This document shows positions 1 through 8,250 of a stretch of 64,000 bases of DNA, piece by piece. The stretch lies in assembly GCF_002933855.1 (NCBI RefSeq), contig NZ_BFAQ01000029.1:1-64000 (forward strand). The letters are read 5' to 3'. Made by a program: the position numbers and the translations under genes. This DNA comes from Vibrio penaeicida (GTDB lineage Bacteria; Pseudomonadota; Gammaproteobacteria; Enterobacterales; Vibrionaceae). Each line of letters opens with the position of its first letter. Positions within the stretch are counted from its first letter, which is position 1. The notes beneath the pieces are model-generated. The model did no database searches and was not told the origin of the DNA. It saw nothing but the letters and a program-made list of their open reading frames with translations.

Positions 1-459
1 GAGAGTTCATCTCTGGAGCTTTCTCGCCTTCATTCCATACCATCACGTCAAATACGTTACTGGGCACAAGTATTCGATATTCATGGCTCTCAGGCATTTA
101 CCCCTCATGGCTTTGCAAAGAATGCACAAACTAAACTGCAAGCTTTAACGCATATGTGGACGAACGGTTGGTCTATCAGTCACACTAGTGCGGTTTTAAA
201 CTTTTCTTCCTCTGGCACGCTCGCTGTTTGGCTCAAACAGTACGAAAGAGATGGTTTCCGAGGGCTTGAACGTAGCAGAGGACGACCCACAATGAGTAAA
301 CCCCCTTTTATTCAAGACAAGCACGATGATGAGAAAACACTGGAAGAGCTCAAAGAAGAGTTAGCGTACTTGCGAGCAGAGAATGCTGTCCTAAAAAAGT
401 TAGAGGAGCTGGAACAGGAGAAGCATCGTCGAACAAAGAAAAAACGAAAGTCGTTCTAG
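1..459 (+). CDS. IS3-family transposase OrfA (5' partial)
   Basis: Reading frame 1 is open from the first base to a TAG at 457-459, so the gene starts upstream of the window. OrfA supplies the helix-turn-helix DNA-binding part of the IS3 transposase. Visible here are the end of a HTH region (WSISHTSAVLNFSSSGTLAVWL), an RGRP element and a C-terminal leucine-rich coiled coil (EELKEELAYLRAENAVLKKLEEL) typical of OrfA. The first ATG in the window (position 154) lies inside the conserved region and is not the true start. The frame ends just after the A-rich run at 436-444 where the ribosome probably slips into OrfB. Confidence 0.85.
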   Translation, partial: ESSSLELSRLHSIPSRQIRYWAQVFDIHGSQAFTPHGFAKNAQTKLQALTHMWTNGWSISHTSAVLNFSSSGTLAVWLKQYERDGFRGLERSRGRPTMSKPPFIQDKHDDEKTLEELKEELAYLRAENAVLKKLEELEQEKHRRTKKKRKSF

Positions 460-1292
460 CTCTTAAAAATCAATACCTACAACAACATCTCTTACATGCC
501 CTTAAGTTAGCAAAAAGTAGCTTCTATTATCATGCGCAGTCGAACAATGCCGCCGATAGCTATCAAGATGAGAAACAGTTGATTGAGAAAATATACCATG
601 ACCATAAAGGGAGATATGGCTATCGTCGCATTCACTTAGAGTTAAGGAAACAGGACGTCATGCTTAACCATAAGACAGTTCAACGACTGATGAGGTTACT
701 TGGCTTGAAATCAACGGTCAGACCTAAGCGGTACAGCTCTTACAAAGGAGAAGCTGGGACAACCGCACCAAATGTACTTGAACGGGACTTCAATGCGACG
801 AAGCCTGATGAAAAATGGGTCACGGATGTCACTGAGTTTAAAGTTCAACAGCAGAAGGTATACCTATCACCCATCGTTGATCTGTTTACGCGAGAAGTTG
901 TGGCTTACAAGGTTGCGAAAAATGCGTGTTTACCTCTGGTCACTGACATGCTGACAGAGGCGGTTGCAACCTTAGCCGAAGACGCTAAGCCAATAGTGCA
1001 TAGCGATCAAGGGTGGCAATATAGGCATAGGAAATATCAGAAAACTCTCGCTGAGCGGGGATTAACTCAAAGTATGTCACGAAAAGGAAACTGCTTGGAT
1101 AACGCAGTAGCAGAGAACTTCTTTGCCTTGCTGAAAACAGAAATGTACCATAACCAGCACTTTGAAGATGCCGATGACTTAATCGCACATATTGAAGAAT
1201 ACATCGAGTACTACAATACGAAACGCATCAAGGTGAAACTAGAAGGCCTGACTCCGACGGAATATCGAAATCAGGCCTTGCAAGCCGCTTAA
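444..1292 (+). CDS. IS3-family transposase OrfB (DDE integrase), by -1 frameshift
   Basis: This is the catalytic half of the transposase. The frame is continuous from the A-run of orfA (codons AAG AAA AAA at 436-444) and begins with the usual OrfB opening (LAKSSFYYH around 504-536), well before the first ATG at 579, so expression as an OrfA-OrfB fusion by -1 frameshifting is the likely mode. The HTH_21 part (GRYGYRRIHLEL) and the rve core follow. The DDE residues are present: D in WVTDVTEF, D in HSDQGWQY, and E in NAVAENFFALLK, with the G-N-C-L-D-N motif of the IS150 group. The frame is intact to TAA at 1290-1292. Confidence 0.85.
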   Translation, partial: TKVVLALKNQYLQQHLLHALKLAKSSFYYHAQSNNAADSYQDEKQLIEKIYHDHKGRYGYRRIHLELRKQDVMLNHKTVQRLMRLLGLKSTVRPKRYSSYKGEAGTTAPNVLERDFNATKPDEKWVTDVTEFKVQQQKVYLSPIVDLFTREVVAYKVAKNACLPLVTDMLTEAVATLAEDAKPIVHSDQGWQYRHRKYQKTLAERGLTQSMSRKGNCLDNAVAENFFALLKTEMYHNQHFEDADDLIAHIEEYIEYYNTKRIKVKLEGLTPTEYRNQALQAA

Positions 1293-1298
1293 CAGAAA

Positions 1299-1323
1299 TG
1301 TCCAACTTTATGGGGTCACTTCA
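1299..1323 (+). repeat. right terminal inverted repeat of the IS
   Basis: The reverse complement begins TGAAGTGACCCCATAAAGTT and ends GGACA, which matches the IS150-group end pattern (TGTACTGxCCCCxAAAAGTTGGACA). It lies 6 bases after the orfB stop. The left copy is outside the window. Confidence 0.75.
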
Positions 1324-1367
1324 GTGAAGCTGGCGTTTTTGTTTACATGTAAAAAATGCAGCGAATG

Positions 1368-2660
1368 CTAACTTTCTTGAGGTTGTAGAAGCACTTTATA
1401 CTTATCAAGCTGCTCTAGTCGAAGCTTGGAGTTGGCTATGAAAGTTTGCTTCGCTTTCCCTTTTAGTGATTTGGACTCAGGAAGCTTAACCGTCCGAGGG
1501 TTCTTGTGTACGCCATTAACCAAGAATTCGTAGTGAAGGTGCGCTCCGGTTACTCTACCAGTGCTGCCCAAAGTGCCAACGGTTTGCCCCTGTTTCACTC
1601 TTTGACCCGTTTTCACTCTACGCTTTTTCATGTGTAGGTATTTAGTTATGTAGGTATTACTATGGCGAATAAAGACATAATTACCATTAAACTTGTTATA
1701 ACCAGACTTCTCAACAATACCGTCCCCAGCTGCCCAGATAGGTGTGCCAACAGGTGCAACATAGTCGGTTCCTCTATGTGCGCGAACTTTGCCCGTCACA
1801 GGGTGTAGCCGTCGTGGGTTGAAGTTGGAGCTGACATAACGGAAGTTAATTGGAGAGCGAAGGAAGGCTTTCTTCATTGCGCGCCCGTCTTGATCGTAAT
1901 AGTTACCCGTTTTTCTGTCACGAATCGCTTTGAATGTATCACCTTGGTTGGTAAAGATGGCGGCAATGATATTACCTCGTCCAATCTTTTCACCTTCGAC
2001 AACTTTTTCTTCGTAAAGAACCTGAAAGTTATCACCTTTTCGAATATCCAAGGCAAAATCGATATCCCAGCCAAATATCCCAGCCAGCTCCATAATCTGA
2101 TTTGCATTCAAACCTGCAGTAACGCCAGCATTCCAAAAGTTTGAGGTGATTTCAGCTTCGGCATAATTGTACTGTATATCGACTTCTTTCTTACTCAGCT
2201 GGGAAGCATACCCCTCTTCAGAACGCGTAATGCTGAATGTTTCAAAGGCGTTTAGCTGACGATTCAAATGAATCAGCTCATTATTCTCATCAAAGCCAAA
2301 TTTTAACGTATCTCCAGGGCGCAAACGCGACAGTTGTCGGTTGATATCTTTGTTGCTGCTAATCAAGTTATGCAGAAGCCTAGGAGACAACCCTAGGCGG
2401 CTAAATAGGACAGCAGCGCTTTCGCCTGAACGCACTTTATGGGTTTCCCAGCGAATCAGAGAAAGGGTCTTGGGTTCGTAGCTTGGGCTTAAGTTCGCAC
2501 CATCAATGGGGATTGGATAGGCTTTGCCCACTTCCAAACTTTGAGTCTTGGGTTTGAGCTCATTGGCATCTGGAAGAAGAAACACAGCGATGATGACAAT
2601 CGCAGAAAAGAAGGCAATCCATACTCGGTGCAACGGAGAAAGACGTGCGAATTTAGACAT
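1368..2660 (-). CDS. M23 family murein endopeptidase (MepM/YebA-like)
   Basis: Likely a D,D-endopeptidase that cuts peptidoglycan cross-links in the periplasm to allow wall expansion. The 430-residue protein has an N-terminal membrane anchor (about residues 13-30), a LysM/OapA-like region (about 75-125, HKVRSGESAAVLF then RPGDTLKF) and a C-terminal LytM domain with zinc motifs HRGTD and HLHYEF. Length and order fit the MepM family. It is divergent from tyrS, as in other vibrios. An IS150-like element sits 44 bases past its stop codon. Confidence 0.9.
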   Translation of the reverse strand: MSKFARLSPLHRVWIAFFSAIVIIAVFLLPDANELKPKTQSLEVGKAYPIPIDGANLSPSYEPKTLSLIRWETHKVRSGESAAVLFSRLGLSPRLLHNLISSNKDINRQLSRLRPGDTLKFGFDENNELIHLNRQLNAFETFSITRSEEGYASQLSKKEVDIQYNYAEAEITSNFWNAGVTAGLNANQIMELAGIFGWDIDFALDIRKGDNFQVLYEEKVVEGEKIGRGNIIAAIFTNQGDTFKAIRDRKTGNYYDQDGRAMKKAFLRSPINFRYVSSNFNPRRLHPVTGKVRAHRGTDYVAPVGTPIWAAGDGIVEKSGYNKFNGNYVFIRHSNTYITKYLHMKKRRVKTGQRVKQGQTVGTLGSTGRVTGAHLHYEFLVNGVHKNPRTVKLPESKSLKGKAKQTFIANSKLRLEQLDKYKVLLQPQES

Positions 2661-2790
2661 CGGAATCCATTTATTGGGTTAATGATATAAAAAAGACAAT
2701 TACTGAGTCTAACTGGTTTCAAAACGGAGCGCTATTCAAGTAAGATGGCGCAATATCAAATTTTTGCCAAATCTGTGGGAGTGAACAAGA

Positions 2791-3978
2791 ATGGCGAGTA
2801 TTGAAGCAGCACTGGCGGAAATTAAGCGCGGTGTCGAAGAGCTTATTCCAGAAGAAGAATTGATTGAAAAGCTAAAGGAAGGTCGCCCTTTACGTATTAA
2901 GCTAGGTGCCGATCCTACTGCACCAGACATCCATCTAGGTCATACCGTTATTTTTAATAAGCTGCGTGTATTTCAGGATTTAGGTCATGAAGTTACGTTC
3001 CTTATTGGTGATTTTACTGCAATGGTTGGTGATCCAACTGGCAAAAATAACACTCGCCCACCTCTTAGCCGTGAAGACGTTCTTCGCAACGCAGAAACGT
3101 ATAAAGAGCAAGTGTTCAAAATTCTTGACCCAGCAAAAACCAAGATCCAGTTTAACTCAGAGTGGTTATCGGAATTGGGTGCTGAAGGTATGATCCGTTT
3201 GGCTGCTAATCAAACCGTTGCGCGTATGTTAGAGCGTGATGACTTTAAGAAGCGTTATGCTGGTGGTCAACCTATTGCGATTCACGAATTCATGTACCCA
3301 TTGCTTCAAGGCTGGGACTCAGTCGCAATGGAAACGGATGTAGAGCTGGGCGGCACAGACCAGAAGTTTAACCTCCTAATGGGGCGTGAACTGCAAAAAT
3401 CTAACGGTCAAAAACCACAAGCTGTTTTGATGATGCCTTTATTAGTGGGTTTGGACGGTGAGAAGAAAATGTCCAAATCGGCGAATAACTACATTGGTAT
3501 CAGTGAAGCGCCAAGCGAAATGTTCGGTAAAATCATGTCGATCTCTGATGATTTGATGTGGAGTTACTATGAATTGTTGTCATTCCGCCCATTAGGCGAA
3601 GTTGAGCAATTCAAGAATGATATCACAAATGGCAAGAATCCACGTGATATCAAAATATTACTGGCTAAAGAAATCATTGCTCGCTTTCACTCTGAAGCGG
3701 ATGCTGACGCAGCTGAGCAAGAATTCATTAACCGTTTCCAGAAAGGCGCAATGCCTGAGGAGATGCCTGAATTTGAATTTGATGCTGGATTGCCAATTAC
3801 AAATCTGCTGAAAGATGCAGGGTTAGTTAACTCAACGTCAGATGCGATGAGAATGATTAAACAAGGCGCAGCCAAAATAGACGGAGAGAAAGTTTCAGAC
3901 AACAAACTTGTACCTGAAGCTGGCACTGCTGTTTATCAAGTGGGTAAACGCAAATTTGCGCGAGTGACAATTAAGTAA
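2791..3978 (+). CDS. tyrS: tyrosyl-tRNA synthetase
   Basis: Charges tRNA-Tyr with tyrosine in the cytoplasm. The class I signatures are visible: the HIGH-like motif in PDIHLGHT (about residues 43-50) and KMSKS in [10 protein letters not shown] (about 226-232). The C-terminus has an S4 RNA-binding domain ([18 protein letters not shown]). The 395-residue length and the HLGH variant fit the TyrZ-type branch common in vibrios rather than the 424-residue E. coli TyrS. The start has a GTGGGAGTG ribosome-binding region just upstream. A bidirectional terminator follows. Confidence 0.95.
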   Translation: MASIEAALAEIKRGVEELIPEEELIEKLKEGRPLRIKLGADPTAPDIHLGHTVIFNKLRVFQDLGHEVTFLIGDFTAMVGDPTGKNNTRPPLSREDVLRNAETYKEQVFKILDPAKTKIQFNSEWLSELGAEGMIRLAANQTVARMLERDDFKKRYAGGQPIAIHEFMYPLLQGWDSVAMETDVELGGTDQKFNLLMGRELQKSNGQKPQAVLMMPLLVGLDGEKKMSKSANNYIGISEAPSEMFGKIMSISDDLMWSYYELLSFRPLGEVEQFKNDITNGKNPRDIKILLAKEIIARFHSEADADAAEQEFINRFQKGAMPEEMPEFEFDAGLPITNLLKDAGLVNSTSDAMRMIKQGAAKIDGEKVSDNKLVPEAGTAVYQVGKRKFARVTIK

Positions 3979-3992
3979 AAATAACTGCTTTG

Positions 3993-4021
3993 AAAAAGCC
4001 CTGATGAATCAGGGCTTTTTT
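3993..4021 (+). terminator. Rho-independent terminator, probably bidirectional, tyrS / DUF454
   Basis: Stem AAAAAGCCCTGA / TCAGGGCTTTTT around a TGAA loop, followed by T on the plus strand and preceded by an A-run that is a T-run for the minus strand. It sits between convergent genes. Confidence 0.9.
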
Positions 4022-4024
4022 GTA

Positions 4025-4435
4025 TTAAAGGTCATTGGGTGTATAGCTTTTGAATCGAGCAATAAACCAAGTTTCAAATACAAGTAAAGAGATCACGCCA
4101 TATTGCCAGTGGGTTCCCCACGCAAGCCAATACAAGACCGCACCCATAGATAGCCAGATAACCACTAAAGATTGGATTTTCTCTGCTTTTGTTAACCCTT
4201 GCTTGTTCTTTAACCGTCTTGAAATAGGTCCTAAATACTTATTTTGAAGTAACCAGTTTTGAAAATTCTCAGATGTTGCTCCAAAGCAATAAAGCGAGAC
4301 TAGTAGAAATGGGACGGTGGGAAGTAACGGAAGAAATACCCCGATAAAAGCGAGCACAACCGTAAGCCACCCTAGAGCGATAAGGAAAAGGCGCTTTCCG
4401 TTTGAGATTGGCGTATCTGTGTGCACTTTTTCCAT
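4025..4435 (-). CDS. DUF454 (YbaN-like) inner-membrane protein
   Basis: A 136-residue protein of the DUF454 family, function unknown. Hydrophobic segments at about residues 15-50 and 88-125 surround the conserved core (IGVFLPLLPTVPFLL and CFGATSENFQNWLLQN). I place the start at 4435 (MEKVHTD). The frame stays open to 4543, but that extension would run through a Fur-box-like sequence at 4523-4541 and is not family-like. The Fur site suggests iron control. It is convergent with tyrS. Confidence 0.8.
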   Translation of the reverse strand: MEKVHTDTPISNGKRLFLIALGWLTVVLAFIGVFLPLLPTVPFLLVSLYCFGATSENFQNWLLQNKYLGPISRRLKNKQGLTKAEKIQSLVVIWLSMGAVLYWLAWGTHWQYGVISLLVFETWFIARFKSYTPNDL

Positions 4436-4522
4436 GTGAATCCAGTTGGTGTGTATAAAAGCATTGTCTATATGTTGGAAGTATAGACCAATTAATATGT
4501 TGATTGTCATTCTAATTTTGAT

Positions 4523-4541
4523 GTTAATGAGAATCAATATC
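4523..4541 (-). promoter_or_regulatory. candidate Fur box upstream of the DUF454 gene
   Basis: GTTAATGAGAATCAATATC matches 16 of 19 positions of the classical Fur box GATAATGATAATCATTATC. It lies 88 bases upstream of the proposed start of the minus-strand DUF454 gene. A very similar 19-mer occurs at 53641-53659 in the accessory island. Confidence 0.65.
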
Positions 4542-4560
4542 AAAACGGTGTGCTATTGCT

Positions 4561-4597
4561 CAATTGGTCACTAGGATCTTATTTGGGCGACCAATTG
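4561..4597. repeat. 9-bp perfect inverted repeat between DUF454 and mgtE-like genes
   Basis: CAATTGGTC (4561-4569) and GACCAATTG (4589-4597) are perfect complements separated by 19 bases. It could be an operator or part of the long leader of the downstream magnesium-transporter-like gene. No T-run follows, so it is not an ordinary terminator. Confidence 0.45.
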
Positions 4598-4710
4598 GTT
4601 AGCATTTATGTTGATTTTTAAGGAATTAAAGCTCTTTTTATGCCGTTTGAATTTATAAGGGGCATGGTAAAATCCTCGTGCTGCAATCGTGCAGTAGATA
4701 GGAGTTTATC

Positions 4711-4755
4711 ATGAGTAATACCGACAATCCTCCCAGTAGTAGAGGAGAAAAATAG
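4711..4755 (+). CDS. putative 14-residue leader peptide upstream of mgtE-like gene
   Basis: ATG at 4711 follows an AGGAG at 4700-4704 with good spacing and runs 14 codons (MSNTDNPPSSRGEK) to TAG at 4753-4755. The Pro-Pro pair in the middle is the kind of slow motif used in Mg2+-transporter leader peptides such as mgtL. The ORF overlaps alternative RNA hairpins described at 4731-4808. Expression is inferred only from the ribosome-binding site, position and structure. Confidence 0.45.
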   Translation: MSNTDNPPSSRGEK

Positions 4756-4808
4756 CGGCATGATTCTGAAGTGATTCCCCATCGATTTCAAACTTCTATT
4801 TATCTCCT
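4731..4808 (+). promoter_or_regulatory. alternative hairpins in the mgtE-like leader (candidate attenuator)
   Basis: Inside the leader ORF, CTCC at 4730-4733 can pair with GGAG at about 4744-4747. Alternatively AGGAGAAAAATAG (4743-4755) can pair with CTATTTATCTCCT (4796-4808), 12 of 13 positions complementary, around an inner GAAGT/ACTTC stem. The two structures share the same bases and exclude each other. Ribosome position on the leader ORF would decide which forms. No T-run terminator is evident, so control may act through Rho or on translation. Confidence 0.45.
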
Positions 4809-4902
4809 TTCCACTGAGAGCAATACTTCCCTTTACAGGTAACGGAATTCCGGAAGTATGTTGGTTGTTCATGAAATTTACTGATTCTTGGCAATAGATA
4901 TC

Positions 4903-4920
4903 GCTAATCGGGAGATTCGC
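4903..4920 (+). promoter_or_regulatory. hairpin presenting the ribosome-binding site of the mgtE-like gene
   Basis: GCtAATC (4903-4909) pairs with GATTcGC (4914-4920) around a GGGA loop, placing the Shine-Dalgarno GGGAG in and beside the loop directly before ATG 4922. It is a short stem with one mismatch. Confidence 0.35.
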
Positions 4921-4921
4921 A

Positions 4922-5749
4922 ATGACAATCACAAAAGGTAAATTATTTTCTGAAGAAGAAATAAAGGCTGTATTCACAGTATTCGAGCAGTATGACCATG
5001 AACATCAGCTTTACCTACTTTCAATTATGCCATTGGGAGAGGCTAAGACTATTCTCATGCAGTACTCAGTAAGGGAAGTTCAGCTGTTTATTAAGCAACT
5101 CGAAAAGTGTGGTCATGATTTACGTGCGCGGCAGTACGCAATTGAGCTTGGCTTCACTCACTCTGAAGCTGAAACAGCACAGTGTTATATGTCCACCAAT
5201 GTGTTTGAGCACTTTAAGCTGCGTGTTGGGTGGATCATCGGATTAGCGCTGCTAGGGATAGTTTCAGGTCTCATTATCGCTCAATATGAGGACACACTAA
5301 GCCAGTTAGTGCTATTGGCCATTTATATGCCGGTGATTGCTGCAGCAGGAGGAAATACGGGAACTCAAGCTGCAACACTTGTCATTCGTGCACTCGCGAC
5401 AGGAGAGATAAGAAAGAGGCAGTGGCTAGAGGTGCTTTGGAAAGAAAGTCGTGTTTCTCTCTTGTTAGCAATGGTTGTCGCGATAGTGATTGTAGCCCGA
5501 ATCATGCTCTTTAGCGGAAATGTGAATACTTCGGGCTTTGAATTGGAATTGATCGCAATAGCAGTGGCTGTTGCTCTGTTCATTCAAGTGACTATATCCA
5601 CGACGTTAGGTGGTGTATTGCCCATTGCTGCGCGAGCGTGTCGACTGGACCCCGCAGTTTTAGTGAGTCCAGTGTTGGCTTCTATTGTCGATATCTCAGG
5701 AATTTGGATCTATTTTACTGTCGTGAATCATTTTTTAGGCTTGAGTTAA
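4922..5749 (+). CDS. short MgtE-family divalent cation transporter (no CBS domains)
   Basis: Inner-membrane transporter, probably for Mg2+ or a similar divalent cation. The C-terminal half (about residues 95-275) is the MgtE membrane domain with five hydrophobic segments and the hallmark AAAGGNTGTQAATLVIRAL. The first 90 residues are a small helical region, too short to hold the MgtE-N plus two CBS domains of the roughly 450-residue gated channels. The protein therefore lacks the usual magnesium-sensing gate, and regulation may be at the RNA level through the leader at 4711-4920. Its 3' end overlaps the convergent dacB by 35 bases. Confidence 0.85.
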   Translation: MTITKGKLFSEEEIKAVFTVFEQYDHEHQLYLLSIMPLGEAKTILMQYSVREVQLFIKQLEKCGHDLRARQYAIELGFTHSEAETAQCYMSTNVFEHFKLRVGWIIGLALLGIVSGLIIAQYEDTLSQLVLLAIYMPVIAAAGGNTGTQAATLVIRALATGEIRKRQWLEVLWKESRVSLLLAMVVAIVIVARIMLFSGNVNTSGFELELIAIAVAVALFIQVTISTTLGGVLPIAARACRLDPAVLVSPVLASIVDISGIWIYFTVVNHFLGLS

Positions 5750-7118
5750 CCAAGTCGCGATAAAATTGTTTCTCAAAATTGAAAATAGGGGCGATAACCT
5801 TTGGGGCGTCGTCCTTTTTTACTGGGTGATAGTCAGTAACAAATTGGACAAACAGCGATGTTGGTTTGTTTTTTTCATCCAAAACATACCCAGCCATATT
5901 ATAGCTGCCATACAATGAGCCACTTTTTGCTGTTATCCGACCGGCTATGGGCTTTTTCCTCATGCTTGTGCGATATTTAAGTGTGCCAGATTGTCCAGAA
6001 ATAGGAAGGAGCTCAATTAAACCCAGCTCTACATTGTGTTTCCAAACGTATTTCAGCACTTTCTCCATATCAGAGCTTGTTAAGCGGTTATTCCGAGACA
6101 GCCCTGAGCCATCTTCTAACTGTGTGTGCTCTAAATTGATACCTGCTCGTGTATAAAGAATTTGCTTAATGGCTTCAGTACCATTCGAAAAGCTGCCCGG
6201 CTGGTGGTAAAAACGAGCCCCCATCGTTTTGGTTAAGTTGTCAGCAATTAAGTTGTCTGACTTACTCAACATTATCTTGAGTAATTCTGGGAGCGCTTGA
6301 GATTGATGCGTAGCAACAATGATCCCTTTTTTTGTTTCACTTTTACTTGAGATAGAACCCGTTACGCTTATGCCATTTTTAGCTAAAATACGCTGAACAA
6401 TAGCGGATACGTAAAGAGAGGTATCTTGCACTGCAAATTTTAGTGGCAGTGGTTTATCTCTTTCCTGCATACATCCAGATAGGTGGTACTGATTCCCCTC
6501 AGAGGTTATCAGCTCTAATTGACATCGTTTGGATTTCACCGCCACCTTATTCAAGCTCAGAGCATCGGTTGTAACACTTATGGGCTGGTGAGATGGAACA
6601 AATACCGATGTTGCTTGATTGGATTGTGAAGAAATAGATGCTTGTACACAGTTATTGTCCAGTGTGATCGCGCTGGCAGGAGCACTATAGCAGACGCCTA
6701 AAATGTCCCAAGGCCAGCCTACAGCTCGTTCATATCCTCTAAAAGCACTGCTGTCTAGAATGACGTTGTTAACAGCGGTTATACCCTGTTGCGTAAGCTG
6801 CTGGGTAAGAGCCGTTAGATGTTCGGTTCTTAACTCAGGATCGCCACTAAAGCGAATAACAAGGTCTTGTTCAACTATTTCAAAATGCGTTTCGAAGCGA
6901 AAATCATCGCCTAGTTCTAATTTTGCGGCCAGAGCAGTCAGAATTTTTAAAGTGCTTGCAGGAGGAAAAAACTGTTCGCTGTTTTCTTTTAATGCATAGT
7001 CGCCGAAGCTGTTTGACACCAAAAGAGTGTGCCTAGAACCGTATGGGAGTGAATCCACGGGAGCATATGCTAAAGATTGGAAACTGATGAGAAAAAACAG
7101 GAATATTAGTGTTCGCAT
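5715..7118 (-). CDS. dacB: D-alanyl-D-alanine carboxypeptidase/endopeptidase PBP4
   Basis: Periplasmic class C penicillin-binding protein that trims and cleaves peptidoglycan peptides. A signal peptide ends near residue 18 (SLAYA). The three active-site motifs are present: SxxK at S55-K58 (PPASTLKIL), SDN in MLSKSDNLIADN, and KSG in TAKSGSLYG. Length 467 fits the family. It lies upstream of the porin gene on the opposite strand to greA, as expected in vibrios. Confidence 0.92.
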   Translation of the reverse strand: MRTLIFLFFLISFQSLAYAPVDSLPYGSRHTLLVSNSFGDYALKENSEQFFPPASTLKILTALAAKLELGDDFRFETHFEIVEQDLVIRFSGDPELRTEHLTALTQQLTQQGITAVNNVILDSSAFRGYERAVGWPWDILGVCYSAPASAITLDNNCVQASISSQSNQATSVFVPSHQPISVTTDALSLNKVAVKSKRCQLELITSEGNQYHLSGCMQERDKPLPLKFAVQDTSLYVSAIVQRILAKNGISVTGSISSKSETKKGIIVATHQSQALPELLKIMLSKSDNLIADNLTKTMGARFYHQPGSFSNGTEAIKQILYTRAGINLEHTQLEDGSGLSRNNRLTSSDMEKVLKYVWKHNVELGLIELLPISGQSGTLKYRTSMRKKPIAGRITAKSGSLYGSYNMAGYVLDEKNKPTSLFVQFVTDYHPVKKDDAPKVIAPIFNFEKQFYRDLVNSSLKNDSRQ

Positions 7119-7167
7119 AATATGGGGTCAAAGATGCATATCGGTTTTCAGTGTAGCAAATAATCAG

Positions 7168-7197
7168 CAAAAAAAAACGTCCACCCTAAGGTGGACG
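7168..7197 (-). terminator. Rho-independent terminator of the porin gene
   Basis: On the minus strand the stem CGTCCACC / GGTGGACG (7178-7197, loop CTTA) is followed by a T-run (7168-7177). It lies 30 bases past the porin stop. Confidence 0.9.
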
Positions 7198-7227
7198 CTC
7201 TATCATTCATTTCAGCTAAAAGCGAAA

Positions 7228-8250
7228 TTAGAAGTCGTAACGTAGACCAAGAACCGCTTCGTTTTGACGATCTAGTTTGCTACTAGCGTCAGATTCTTTC
7301 AACAAGTTGAAGTTGTAAGATACATATGAACGGAAGTTGTCGTTGAAGAAGTAAGTAGCGTCAACAGCTACGTTATCTTTTTTCACTTTTGATTCTGAGT
7401 TTGCTGCGTTTGATTTGTCGTTCAAACGGTTGTAAGTCGTTGTGAATTTAGCTTGGCCCATTGTGTAAGCTGCTGCTAGTTCGTAACCGTCGCGTTTTGA
7501 ACCATTGTTCGCGCCATCTTCTTGTTTGTCGATGTTAGTGTAAAGACCAGCTACGTAGAATGCATCAAACTCGTAAGATGCACCCAACATGAATTCTTTA
7601 TCAGACTTGGTCGCAGATTCGTCTTGAGCTGCATAAGCTGCTGTTAGACGTGCGCCAGTGTCACCGATAGAGTAGATACCAGAAAGAGCGTAACCGCTGT
7701 TATTGTCTTTCTCGTTTTTATCTGCAGCTGTGTCAGCTGTTGAAGAACCAATAGTGTAGTTAGCACGAGCTTCGAAATCACCGAAAGTACCAGCGTACGC
7801 TACAGAGCGATCTGGACGGTCAGCAGCGTTCACTTTTGGTGCAGCAGAGTTACCATGGTAAGCCATGATATCTGTGAAGTCAGTTACCACTTGTAGGGAA
7901 CCTTTAACAGTACCAAAAGTTACTTCACCGAAGTTGCCGCCAATACCAGCAAACGCGTAACGGTGCTCAATTGTATCTTGAGTAGAACCGTTGTGACCGC
8001 TTTCGTTGTATGCCTTGAACTCACCTTCGTAGAAGCCTAGACCGTATAGCTCGTCAGTGATCTGAGTTTTACCTAAGAAGTTTAGACGCACGCGAGACTT
8101 GTCTTCTACTTTGTTATCTTTAAGAGAAAGACGAGCTTCAACACGACCACCCATTTCAAGAGTAGCGTTGTCGTTTTTCGCGATTTCAGCAGCAGTAGCG
8201 CCAGTGCTAGCAGCCGCAGCTACAGCTAGAGCAATTAGTTTTTTATTCAT
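7228..8250 (-). CDS. ompU: OmpU-type outer-membrane porin
   Basis: Trimeric general porin of the outer membrane. The 340-residue protein has a clear signal peptide (MNKKLIALAVAAAASTGATA, mature start near AEI), alternating beta-strand pattern, and a C-terminal Phe in LGLRYDF as needed for BAM-dependent assembly. The symbol rests on family resemblance and on its position between dacB and greA, where V. cholerae ompU lies. Codon choice is that of a highly expressed gene. In V. cholerae this gene is controlled by ToxR; binding here is not demonstrated. Confidence 0.85.
   Translation of the reverse strand: MNKKLIALAVAAAASTGATAAEIAKNDNATLEMGGRVEARLSLKDNKVEDKSRVRLNFLGKTQITDELYGLGFYEGEFKAYNESGHNGSTQDTIEHRYAFAGIGGNFGEVTFGTVKGSLQVVTDFTDIMAYHGNSAAPKVNAADRPDRSVAYAGTFGDFEARANYTIGSSTADTAADKNEKDNNSGYALSGIYSIGDTGARLTAAYAAQDESATKSDKEFMLGASYEFDAFYVAGLYTNIDKQEDGANNGSKRDGYELAAAYTMGQAKFTTTYNRLNDKSNAANSESKVKKDNVAVDATYFFNDNFRSYVSYNFNLLKESDASSKLDRQNEAVLGLRYDF

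Larger units (their letters stand above)
1..1323 (+). mobile_element. IS3-family (IS150-type) insertion sequence, left end outside window
   Basis: The stretch holds overlapping orfA and orfB transposase frames joined by a probable -1 frameshift, and ends in an IS150-like right inverted repeat at 1299-1323. The left end and the start of orfA lie beyond the window, so target duplications cannot be checked. OrfB keeps all catalytic residues, so the element may be active. Immediately to the right (1324-1341) lies a GC-rich arm followed by a T-run that looks like the second half of a terminator. Confidence 0.9.

Noticed and set aside
4756-4921. M-box (ykoK) magnesium riboswitch before the mgtE-like gene
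   Set aside because: None of the conserved M-box sequence blocks could be found; the leader looks like a peptide-coupled structure instead.
4618-4977. 119-codon minus-strand open frame opposite the mgtE-like leader
   Set aside because: Overlaps the leader structures and the transporter start; no ribosome-binding site or family resemblance.
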